Shown here: in pieces, positions 25,871-33,807 of the stretch
Layout: every line of letters begins with the position of its first letter
How positions within the stretch are numbered: the first letter of the stretch is position 1
Position numbers and translations under genes: made by a program
The notes under the pieces: generated by a model
Told to the model about the DNA's origin: nothing
Seen by the model: only the letters and a program-made list of their open reading frames with translations
Database searches by the model: none
Source: SIG603 sp964370635
Lineage (GTDB): Bacteria; Bacillota; Clostridia; Oscillospirales; Acutalibacteraceae
Assembly: GCA_964370635.1 (NCBI GenBank)
Contig: CAYJJU010000001.1
Location: forward strand, 62,001 to 126,000
Length of the DNA: 64,000 nucleotides
Direction: 5' to 3'

Positions 25871-26685
25871 ATAAAAAACTCCCCTGCGGGCACCGGTTTT
25901 GCAAAATAGTAACCTTGAATTACATCGCAGTCTAATTTTTTTAGCTTTTTCACCTGTCTTTCTTCCTCTATCCCCTCTGCGACTGTTTTTAAGCCTAAGG
26001 ATTTAGCCATTAAAATTATATGTTTAACTATATAATCGGTCTTTTCGCTCAAATTCCCCTTAGTAAAAAAGCTTCTGTCTAGCTTAATTTCATTTACAGG
26101 CAAACTTCCTAGTATGCTAAGTGAGGAGTAACCCGTGCCGAAATCGTCTATGGATAAATTAAAACCCATGCCCTTTAATTTTTCCGCCTTGTCTATTAGC
26201 ATTCTCTCATTTTCAAGGGCAAAACTCTCTGTAATTTCTATATTTACCAAGTTTTTTGGCACCCTGTGCTTTTGGGTGATGTTTGACAAATTCTCCACCC
26301 AATCCCCTGTAAGCACATGCTGTCTTGAAAAATTCACCGACACACAGATAGGCTTTATACTGCTGTCTATCCAAGATTTAATTAATCCACAGACTTTATC
26401 AAACATGTAATAATCCAGTTTTAATATAACTCCATTTTTTTCAAATAAGTCTAAAAACGAACACGGTAGAAGGTATTTGCCTTTTTCTATTTCCCATCGC
26501 ACCAAGGCTTCAGCACCACAAATTGCCTCATTTTTGGCATCAAATTGCCCTTGCAAAAACAGTTTAAACTCATCTTTTTTCATTGCCCTTAAAACTTTTT
26601 GCTCCAAAAAAGATTTTTGCCCTTGGCTTAAATTCTCATTTTTATCTAAAACCTTAAATTTATCTATCCAGTCATATTTTACCAC
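25864..26685 (-). CDS. Stand-alone EAL domain protein
   Basis: A cyclic-di-GMP phosphodiesterase of about 273 residues, essentially one EAL domain. EALVRW, ITESFALE, SIDDFGTGYSSLS and the IKLDRSFF lysine are intact, so it should be active. No sensor or membrane region is present. I choose the GTG start at 26685, with an AGAGAG site upstream; a TTG six codons earlier has no clear site. Its last codons fall in a hairpin-heptamer repeat. Confidence 0.85.
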   Translation of the reverse strand: MVKYDWIDKFKVLDKNENLSQGQKSFLEQKVLRAMKKDEFKLFLQGQFDAKNEAICGAEALVRWEIEKGKYLLPCSFLDLFEKNGVILKLDYYMFDKVCGLIKSWIDSSIKPICVSVNFSRQHVLTGDWVENLSNITQKHRVPKNLVNIEITESFALENERMLIDKAEKLKGMGFNLSIDDFGTGYSSLSILGSLPVNEIKLDRSFFTKGNLSEKTDYIVKHIILMAKSLGLKTVAEGIEEERQVKKLKKLDCDVIQGYYFAKPVPAGEFFIS

Positions 26686-26762
26686 TTTAATTCTCTCTTT
26701 CAAAATTAATCTATACCTTTATTTTAATTATTTATCTATAAAATATTTTGGTAATTTTTTGC

Positions 26763-26792
26763 TTGACAAATTAATATATAATAAAGTATACT
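26763..26792 (+). promoter_or_regulatory. Promoter of the leu operon
   Basis: TTGACA and TATACT with an 18-bp spacer, just upstream of the T-box leader. Confidence 0.65.
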
Positions 26793-26799
26793 AAGTAAT

Positions 26800-27084
26800 A
26801 TATTGAAATGCCTTGATAGGGAAAATACTTTATATAAACAGCGCAGAGAGTTGTCGGTTAGTGTAAGACAACGTGGATATATATCGTTACTCGCCCTTTA
26901 GCAGTCCGACCAACGTCTTTAAAGATTATTAAGCCGGAACGGAAGCTCCCCGTTATCTAAGAGAAGATATTTTTTGATATCTATTAAGTGGGTAAACTTT
27001 GTTTATCAATAAGAGTGGTACCACGGAAGTTGTATTAACAGCCTTCGTCTCTTGCAAAGCGGCAAGTGACGGAGGTTTTTTGTC
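26800..27084 (+). promoter_or_regulatory. Leucine T-box leader
   Basis: Senses uncharged tRNA-Leu and controls leuACDB. Visible parts are the stem I AGAGAG element near 26845 and the conserved AGAGTGGTACCACGGAAG T-box at 27012-27029. The terminator pairs CCTTCGTC/CTTGC with GCAAG/GACGGAGG and ends in six T. The likely specifier codon is CUC (Leu) at 26890-26892, just before GCCC, which fits the downstream genes. Specifier placement is by eye. Confidence 0.88.
27042..27082 (+). terminator. T-box terminator hairpin
   Basis: GCCTTCGTC and CTTGC pair with GCAAG and GACGGAGG around a short loop, followed by TTTTTT. It competes with the antiterminator that includes the T-box sequence. Confidence 0.85.
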
Positions 27085-27117
27085 GCATAAATTAAATTTT
27101 GAATGGAGAGTAAATTT

Positions 27118-28773
27118 ATGGAAAATCATAAAAAGTATCAGCGTGGCTATTTTTTACCACCAAAAATGACTTTTAACTGGGCAACAAAAGAGTATATCGA
27201 CAAGGCGCCTACTTGGTGTAGTGTCGACTTAAGGGACGGAAATCAGTCTCTAGTAATCCCCATGAGTTTAGAGGAGAAAGTTGAATTTTTTAAACTTTTG
27301 GTAAAAATTGGTTTTAAGGAAATTGAGGTAGGCTTCCCTGCGGCTTCAGATACAGAATTTGACTTTTTAAGAACACTTATAGACGAAAACCTTATACCTG
27401 ACGACGTTACTGTGCAAGTTTTAACTCAAGCAAGAGAACATATTATAAAAAGAACTTTTGAGGCTCTTAAAGGCTGTAAAAAAGCCATAGTGCATGTTTA
27501 TAACTCCACCTCACATGCACAGCGTGAGCAGGTGTTTAGAAAATCTAAAGAAGAAATCAAGAAAATTGCAATAGAGGGCGCTAAACTTTTAAAAGAGCTT
27601 GCAAAAGATAGCGACAGCGACTTGCGCTTTGAATATTCGCCAGAAAGCTTTACGGGAACAGAGCCTGAATATGCGCTTGAAGTTTGTAACGCAGTCTTAG
27701 ACGTATGGCAGCCCACAAAAGATAAAAAGGCAATAATCAACTTGCCCGGTACGGTACAAATGAGCATGCCACACATATATGCAAGCCAAATTGAGTATAT
27801 GTGCAGTAATTTAAATTATAGAGATGCGATAGAAGTGTCGCTTCACCCACATAACGACAGAGGCTGTGCCGTTGCAGACACAGAGCTTGGCCTTTTAGCA
27901 GGCGCCGACAGAGTTGAGGGCACGCTTTTTGGAAATGGTGAAAGAACAGGCAATGTAGACATTATTACGCTTGCGATGAACATGTTCTCACACGGAGTAA
28001 ATCCTCAAATAGATTTAAGCGACATGCCTCAAATTTGTAAAATTTATGAAAAAGTGACACGCATGCGTGTATACGACAGACAGCCTTATTGCGGAGCGCT
28101 AGTGTTTGCGGCTTTCTCAGGCTCTCACCAAGACGCGATTGCAAAGGGTATCAAATGGAAAAACGAGGGCAAGTCAGAGTACTGGACAGTGCCATACCTA
28201 CCGATAGACCCGAAAGACGTCGGACGTGAATACGAAACCGATGTAATAAGGATTAACAGCCAAAGCGGCAAGGGCGGAATAGGCTATATTTTAGAGCAAA
28301 ACTTCGGTTTTGACCTTCCACCAAAAATGCGCGAGGAAGTCGGCTATGCCGTAAAAGCCGTGTCTGATAAGGGCCATAAAGAGCTATCCCCCGACGAAGT
28401 ATTTGAAGTTTTCGAGACATCGTATATCAATGTTTCTTCACCGATAAAAATGCAAGACTACCACTTTACAAGAAGCGACGATTCGTTTAATGTAGTGCTT
28501 ACCATGGAAAAAGACGGTAAAACTACAGATTGCAAGGCAAGCGGTAACGGTAGACTCGACGCTGTGTTTAAGGCGCTTAAAGAAAATATGAATTTAGAGT
28601 GCACCTTAAAATCTTACAGCGAGCACGCCCTCACTTCGGGTTCAAGTGCCAAGGCGGTGTCCTATGTTTGCCTTGAAGATAAAAACGGCAAACTTGTATG
28701 GGGCTCGGGCATAGACGAAGACATTATTACAGCTTCAATTTACGGACTGTTCAGCGCAGTAAACAAGATTTAA
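27118..28773 (+). CDS. leuA: 2-isopropylmalate synthase (long, yeast-type)
   Basis: First step of leucine synthesis: condenses acetyl-CoA with 2-oxoisovalerate. The 551-residue protein belongs to the longer class that starts with KYQRGYFLPPKMTFNWATKE in pieces. The catalytic and metal residues are in DLRDGNQSL (D40) and SLHPHNDRG. A GNGERTGN loop and a C-terminal regulatory domain (about 420-551) for leucine inhibition are present. I start at the second ATG, with GGAGAG 8 bases upstream. It opens the leuACDB operon below the T-box. Confidence 0.96.
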   Translation: MENHKKYQRGYFLPPKMTFNWATKEYIDKAPTWCSVDLRDGNQSLVIPMSLEEKVEFFKLLVKIGFKEIEVGFPAASDTEFDFLRTLIDENLIPDDVTVQVLTQAREHIIKRTFEALKGCKKAIVHVYNSTSHAQREQVFRKSKEEIKKIAIEGAKLLKELAKDSDSDLRFEYSPESFTGTEPEYALEVCNAVLDVWQPTKDKKAIINLPGTVQMSMPHIYASQIEYMCSNLNYRDAIEVSLHPHNDRGCAVADTELGLLAGADRVEGTLFGNGERTGNVDIITLAMNMFSHGVNPQIDLSDMPQICKIYEKVTRMRVYDRQPYCGALVFAAFSGSHQDAIAKGIKWKNEGKSEYWTVPYLPIDPKDVGREYETDVIRINSQSGKGGIGYILEQNFGFDLPPKMREEVGYAVKAVSDKGHKELSPDEVFEVFETSYINVSSPIKMQDYHFTRSDDSFNVVLTMEKDGKTTDCKASGNGRLDAVFKALKENMNLECTLKSYSEHALTSGSSAKAVSYVCLEDKNGKLVWGSGIDEDIITASIYGLFSAVNKI

Positions 28774-28794
28774 TTTGAAAGGAAGTAACTAAAA

Positions 28795-30054
28795 ATGGCA
28801 ATGACAATGACACAAAAAATCCTTGCAGACCACGCAGGCCTACCCTATGTGGAAGCAGGACAGCTTATAAATGCAAAACTAGACATGGTTTTAGGAAACG
28901 ACATCACTTCCCCCGTAGCTATTAACGAATTCGAGGGCAATGGCTTTGACAGCGTATTTGATAAGGACAAAATTTCACTTATCATGGACCACTTTGTGCC
29001 AAACAAAGACATTAAAGCGGCAATGCAAGCAAAGCAAAGCCGTGAGTTTGCAAAAAAATATGATATCACACATTTTTACGATGCAGGTAAAATGGGCATA
29101 GAGCATGCTCTTTTGCCAGAGCAAGGCATAGTAAAGGCAGGAGATGTCATAATAGGTGCCGACTCACACACCTGTACTTACGGCGCCTTGGGTGCTTTTT
29201 CAACAGGTGTTGGCTCTACAGACATGGCGGCAGGCATGGCGACAGGAAAACTTTGGTTTAAAGTGCCATCTGCAATTAAATTTAACCTTACAGGAAAACT
29301 TAATCCTATGATAAGCGGTAAAGACGTTATACTTCACATCATAGGCAAAATAGGCGTAGACGGCGCACTTTATAAGTCCATGGAATTTGTGGGCGAGGGC
29401 GTAAAAAACTTGAGCATTGATGACAGGCTATGTATTAGCAACATGGCGATAGAAGCAGGCGCTAAAAACGGAATTTGGGAAGTTGATGACATTACCCGTG
29501 AATACATGAAGGGTAGAGTTCATGTCCCATATAAAGAATACAAGGCAGACGAAGATGCGGTTTATGACGAAGTTATAGACATAGATTTATCAAAAATTGA
29601 GCACACTGTGTCCTTCCCACATCTTCCAGAAAATGCAAAGACTCCAAGCGAGTGGGGCGACATCAAAATAGACCAAGTAGTAATAGGCTCTTGCACAAAC
29701 GGAAGATTTTCAGACATGGAAGCGGCGGCTAAAATTTTAGAGGGAAATCAAGTGGCAGACGGTGTAAGATGTATTGTAATTCCAGCCACTCAAGAAATCT
29801 ACAAACAGTGCATTAAAGCAGGATTTATGGAGATATTTATAGACTCAGGCTGTGTAGTGTCAACCCCTACTTGTGGTCCTTGCCTTGGTGGACACATGGG
29901 AATATTAGCAGACAAAGAGCGCTGTGTTGCAACAACTAACAGAAACTTTGTAGGGCGCATGGGTCATATTTCAAGTGAAATTTACCTAGCCTCTCCGGAA
30001 GTTGCGGCGGCATCGGCTATAAGCGGAAAGCTATCCGCTCCTACAAAAGCTTAA
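28795..30054 (+). CDS. leuC: 3-isopropylmalate dehydratase, large subunit
   Basis: Fe-S isomerase subunit, 419 residues, the HacA-like short form common in Clostridia and archaea. Cluster ligands are the Cys in IGSCTNGRFSDM and the CGPC pair in PTCGPCLGGHMG. ADSHTCTYGALGAFSTGVGS in pieces forms the substrate site. AAAGGAAG precedes the ATG. It works with LeuD, whose gene starts 21 bases later. Confidence 0.97.
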   Translation: MAMTMTQKILADHAGLPYVEAGQLINAKLDMVLGNDITSPVAINEFEGNGFDSVFDKDKISLIMDHFVPNKDIKAAMQAKQSREFAKKYDITHFYDAGKMGIEHALLPEQGIVKAGDVIIGADSHTCTYGALGAFSTGVGSTDMAAGMATGKLWFKVPSAIKFNLTGKLNPMISGKDVILHIIGKIGVDGALYKSMEFVGEGVKNLSIDDRLCISNMAIEAGAKNGIWEVDDITREYMKGRVHVPYKEYKADEDAVYDEVIDIDLSKIEHTVSFPHLPENAKTPSEWGDIKIDQVVIGSCTNGRFSDMEAAAKILEGNQVADGVRCIVIPATQEIYKQCIKAGFMEIFIDSGCVVSTPTCGPCLGGHMGILADKERCVATTNRNFVGRMGHISSEIYLASPEVAAASAISGKLSAPTKA

Positions 30055-30075
30055 ATTTAGAAAGGACATTATATT

Positions 30076-30561
30076 ATGAATGCAAAAGGATTTTCTCATA
30101 AATACGGCGACAATATAGACACAGACGTTATTATCCCGGCAAGACACCTTGCAACGCAAGACCCGAAAGAGCTTGCAAGTCACTGCATGGAAGACATAGA
30201 CACAGATTTTATAAAAAAAGTAAAAGATGGCGACATCATGGTAGGAGGCTGGAACTTCGGTTGTGGTTCAAGCCGAGAACATGCGCCAATTGCAATAAAG
30301 GCAAGTGGAATTTCTTGCGTTATAGCAAAAACATTTGCAAGAATTTTTTATAGAAACGCAATAAACATAGGCCTTCCCATACTAGAATGTGAAGAGGCAG
30401 GCGAAAAAATTGCCGACACTGACGAAGTAGCGGTAGATTTTGACACAGGCGTCATCACAAATATTACAAAAAATGAAACTTACAAGGCTCAGCCTTTCCC
30501 ACCTTTTATTCAAGAGATAATAAAGGCAGGCGGATACATGAATTCTATTAAAAAGGGGTAA
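30076..30561 (+). CDS. leuD: 3-isopropylmalate dehydratase, small subunit
   Basis: Swivel-domain partner of LeuC, 161 residues. GDNIDTDVIIPARHL at the start and FGCGSSREHAPIAIKASG are family hallmarks. AGAAAGGAC lies upstream of the start. leuB follows four bases after the stop. Confidence 0.97.
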   Translation: MNAKGFSHKYGDNIDTDVIIPARHLATQDPKELASHCMEDIDTDFIKKVKDGDIMVGGWNFGCGSSREHAPIAIKASGISCVIAKTFARIFYRNAINIGLPILECEEAGEKIADTDEVAVDFDTGVITNITKNETYKAQPFPPFIQEIIKAGGYMNSIKKG

Positions 30562-30565
30562 GACT

Positions 30566-31636
30566 ATGGTAAAAAATATTGCAGTAATCAAAGGCGACGG
30601 AATAGGCCCTGAAATTGTAAATGAAACAGTTTTAGTGCTTAATAAAATAGCTGAAAAATACGGTCATACTTTCAGTTATGACTATGTAAATGCAGGTGGC
30701 ATAGCAATTGATGAGCACGGCGAGTGCCTACCACAAAGCACGGTTGACGCCTGCCTTAAAAGCGACAGCGTGCTTTTAGGTGCCGTCGGTGGCCCTAAAT
30801 GGGACAATTTACCAGGTGACAAAAGACCAGAAAAGGCACTTCTTGGCATAAGGGCAAAGATGGAACTGTATGCAAATGTGCGCCCTGCGGTTTTATTTCC
30901 ACAGCTTGCAGACGCGTGCCCTTTAAAAAAATCTATAGTCGACGAGGGCATAGACTTTATTGTGGTTCGTGAACTTACAGGCGGTATTTATTTTGGCAAG
31001 CACGAAACGCTAGAGCAAAACGGCGAAAAAGTAGCGCACGACACCATGACTTACTCAGAAAGCGAAGTAAGAAGAATTGCGCATGTTGCATTCCAAACGG
31101 CTATGAAGAGAAATAAACACGTGACAAGCGTGGATAAAGCCAATGTACTTGACAGCAGTAGACTTTGGAGAACTACGGTAGAAGAAGTGGCAAAAGAGTA
31201 TCCCGAGGTCACTTTAGACCATATGTACGTGGACAATGCGGCAATGCAACTTGTTAAAAAACCATCTTTCTTTGACGTAATACTTACAGGAAACATGTTT
31301 GGCGACATTTTATCAGACGAGGCTTCAATGATAACGGGCACTATAGGCACTATAGGTTCTTCCTCTTTAGGAAAAACCGGCAGAGGCATGTATGAGCCAA
31401 TACACGGCTCGGCACCTGATATAGCAGGCAAAGACCTTGCAAACCCAATAGGCACCATACTTTCAGCCGCAATGATGCTAAGATATTCTTTCTCTATGGA
31501 AGAAGAGGCGGCCTGCATCGAAACCGCCGTAAACAAAGTGCTAGACAAAAACTTTAGAACAGGCGACATGATGAGTGACGGCATGACAAAAGTAGGCTGC
31601 AAAGAAATGGGCAGACTTATTTTAGGGGAAATTTAG
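30566..31636 (+). CDS. leuB: 3-isopropylmalate dehydrogenase
   Basis: NAD-dependent oxidative decarboxylation of 3-isopropylmalate. The 356-residue protein has full length, with VIKGDGIGPEIVNE at the start, VRELTGGIYFG, and the metal-binding NMFGDILSDEASMI and GSSSLG loops. It is the last gene of the operon. Heptamer repeats start immediately after its stop, then a terminator follows at 31748. Confidence 0.97.
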   Translation: MVKNIAVIKGDGIGPEIVNETVLVLNKIAEKYGHTFSYDYVNAGGIAIDEHGECLPQSTVDACLKSDSVLLGAVGGPKWDNLPGDKRPEKALLGIRAKMELYANVRPAVLFPQLADACPLKKSIVDEGIDFIVVRELTGGIYFGKHETLEQNGEKVAHDTMTYSESEVRRIAHVAFQTAMKRNKHVTSVDKANVLDSSRLWRTTVEEVAKEYPEVTLDHMYVDNAAMQLVKKPSFFDVILTGNMFGDILSDEASMITGTIGTIGSSSLGKTGRGMYEPIHGSAPDIAGKDLANPIGTILSAAMMLRYSFSMEEEAACIETAVNKVLDKNFRTGDMMSDGMTKVGCKEMGRLILGEI

Positions 31637-31722
31637 AATAGTTAATAGTTAATAGTTAATAGTTAATAGTTAATAATTAATGATTAATAGTTAATAGTTA
31701 ATAATTAATAGTTAATAATTAA
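31637..31722. repeat. Heptamer tandem repeat TAGTTAA
   Basis: About 12 copies of TAGTTAA with TAATTAA and TGATTAA variants, directly after the leuB stop. It is the reverse complement of the 19564-19660 tract. Confidence 0.9.
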
Positions 31723-31747
31723 TGATTACGGCGACCTACAATTCAAA

Positions 31748-31797
31748 AGAGGCTTGGGAAATTTTAAAAATTTCTCAAACCTCCTTTTATTTTAGGT
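31748..31797. terminator. Bidirectional terminator between leuB and an RCC1-like gene
   Basis: GAGGCTTGGGAAATTTT pairs with AAAATTTCTCAAACCTC, followed by CTTTTATTTT on the plus strand; on the minus strand the stem is followed by TTTTG-like sequence. It would serve both convergent genes. Confidence 0.75.
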
Positions 31798-31804
31798 ATT
31801 TAAT

Positions 31805-33691
31805 TTAATCTGTCACATATGGAAAAGCTAGGAAAAATGTGCCTATTAGACCACCCTCTACCCTTCCTGTATTGTCCACTACTGTTACACCGCCACTCAT
31901 TGATATTGTAAAACCTATGTCCTCGCCCGTGTCAAGTCCTACATCGCTTTCTACCGTTGCCGTGTTCCAGTCCCAAAGCTCTGTTCCGGGAGATGTGTAA
32001 GTTACCGCTCCGCTGTCGTCTAATATGACAATATGATAATTAAACGAGTCGTCGTCTGCACCGTCTATTATCATTGCGGCTTTTCCGTCCTCCCTCAGTA
32101 AAATTCCTACTGGGAAATATTCGTTCTCTGATTCGTTATTTATATAGAAATGATTGACCCACTCTTCCTCATTCCAAATCGAGGTATCGGCCGTTTCAAG
32201 TATTTCCACGGCACGAGTTAAGTCCTCAGTAAAAATTATGCCGTTTTCGTTTGTACTGTCACTTTGCGGCTCTGCCGCCTCATCTTTAGAAGTGTCTTCA
32301 CTTTGTACCACACTACTTACGCCTACAGCATTATTTATTTCCTCTGCCGTAATGTCTGTAATGTCGCCTGCTATAACATAAGTTCCGTCGGATTTTTTAC
32401 CTATGGCAAAAAATCGGTTAGCACTCACCTCTACTATGTCTGTCCATGTAGAAACTTCCATAACCAAATCCTCATCCGCTTCAAACAAGATTTTCACAGT
32501 GCCGTCATTATATAGCATAGTCATAAATTGATTTACGCCAACGCTAATACTTGCAACATTGTTTAAATCTTCCCCAAGCTCAGCCTTCAATTCCTCAAGA
32601 TATGCCATATCCTCTTCATCATAACCGTATGGTGGCAACAAACTCACATTTCCATCATATCCTAATACAGCTATAAAAGAATCATAGGTGTAATTTGAAT
32701 AAAGCGCCACTTCCTTAGCATCGCTTATATCTTTTAATCCGTCTACAAAGCTGTCGGCAATTGACAATGCTCTTCCGTCATTTGTAATTCCAAATATGGG
32801 AAAAGCCGCATCATATGGCAATATTTTCTTAACACCTGTCCAAGTATCAGTTTTTTCCATAACCTGTACTTCCGATGTAAAACCTTCAGTCTGCGGAATA
32901 AGCGTAACAACTGTTCCGTCGGATTTTAATGCGGCAATAGAGTAAGCAGTTGGACTAGCTATTTGCACTACGTCATTTAAACCACTCACGTCAAATTCAT
33001 AAAGCTTCAAGTCAATCGGGCTTATCGCACCACCGGCGGATACGACAGTGCCGTTAGATTTTAAACCTACAATATGGCTATAGGACACCATTTCAACCTC
33101 TACTATGTCTGTCCAAGTTGCAATTTGCTCCTTTAAAATAAGTGCCATATCATTATTTTCATCATGATTTATATAAGCTACAGTTCCGTCTTCTCTGACA
33201 AAGACAGCGGAGTCAGAAAAATAATTATCTATGTCAAACGTCTGCCCTCCCCCACTTACACTGCCACCGAAAAACGGTAACATTTTATACACTCCTGTAA
33301 GCCAAATAACAAGCACCGCAGCTATCAATACTGTCACCGCCGAAATGCCTATGATAAGGCCTTTTTTACTTTTCGGCGCAGGTTTTACGGCGACATTTCC
33401 CTGTGGCGCTGCCTGCCTTTTTGGAGGCGGCGGCATTTGAGTTTGCATTGGTGGATTATATTTCGGTTGCACTTGCGGTTGCACTTGCGGTTGCACTTGG
33501 GGCTGTGCTTGAGGCTGTGCTTGCGCATTTTCCATGGGGTAGTTTACTACCTTTGTATTTCCGGTACTAGGTGTAAAGTATGTAATTTCACGAATTGTTT
33601 GACCGTTTGGGTCTTGTATCCTTTTTTCGCTGTAATATAAATCGGGTCTATTTGGATAAGGCTTAAACCCCTCTGGTATTTGATATGACAT
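31805..33691 (-). CDS. Membrane-anchored RCC1-like repeat protein
   Basis: A 628-residue protein of unknown function. A small N-terminal domain (1-52, PEGFKPYPNRPDLYYSEK) is followed by a QAQPQVQP repeat and a Pro-rich linker (53-106). One membrane helix lies at 111-132, and a large outer region contains repeats of the kind WTDIVEVxxxxxxxGLKSNGTVVSAGG. These repeats resemble RCC1/beta-propeller blades. The last 130 residues form a separate domain. The absence of an N-terminal signal and the position of the helix suggest the N-terminus is inside. It is a distant paralog of the next gene upstream. Confidence 0.82.
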   Translation of the reverse strand: MSYQIPEGFKPYPNRPDLYYSEKRIQDPNGQTIREITYFTPSTGNTKVVNYPMENAQAQPQAQPQVQPQVQPQVQPKYNPPMQTQMPPPPKRQAAPQGNVAVKPAPKSKKGLIIGISAVTVLIAAVLVIWLTGVYKMLPFFGGSVSGGGQTFDIDNYFSDSAVFVREDGTVAYINHDENNDMALILKEQIATWTDIVEVEMVSYSHIVGLKSNGTVVSAGGAISPIDLKLYEFDVSGLNDVVQIASPTAYSIAALKSDGTVVTLIPQTEGFTSEVQVMEKTDTWTGVKKILPYDAAFPIFGITNDGRALSIADSFVDGLKDISDAKEVALYSNYTYDSFIAVLGYDGNVSLLPPYGYDEEDMAYLEELKAELGEDLNNVASISVGVNQFMTMLYNDGTVKILFEADEDLVMEVSTWTDIVEVSANRFFAIGKKSDGTYVIAGDITDITAEEINNAVGVSSVVQSEDTSKDEAAEPQSDSTNENGIIFTEDLTRAVEILETADTSIWNEEEWVNHFYINNESENEYFPVGILLREDGKAAMIIDGADDDSFNYHIVILDDSGAVTYTSPGTELWDWNTATVESDVGLDTGEDIGFTISMSGGVTVVDNTGRVEGGLIGTFFLAFPYVTD

Positions 33692-33738
33692 ATTTTCCTC
33701 CTCTTAATTTTTATTGATAAAATTTGCGGTGACTTTGT

Positions 33739-33764
33739 GGCAAGAGCAGAGCCCTTGCCCTACA
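33739..33764 (+). repeat. 26-bp imperfect palindrome, copy 1 of 3
   Basis: Begins GGCAAGAGCAGAGC and ends CTTGCCCTACA. The same 26 bases occur at 60406-60431 and, inverted, at 60354-60379, where they are part of a larger element. Here the copy stands alone between two RCC1-like genes. Confidence 0.75.
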
Positions 33765-33807
33765 ATAATGGTCAGAAAAAATGTGAAGTTTCTTTCATTC
33801 TCAGTCG

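Noticed and set aside
26820..26960. tRNA-like fold upstream of leuA
   Set aside because: The region is the stem I part of a T-box leader; no acceptor stem or anticodon arm closes.
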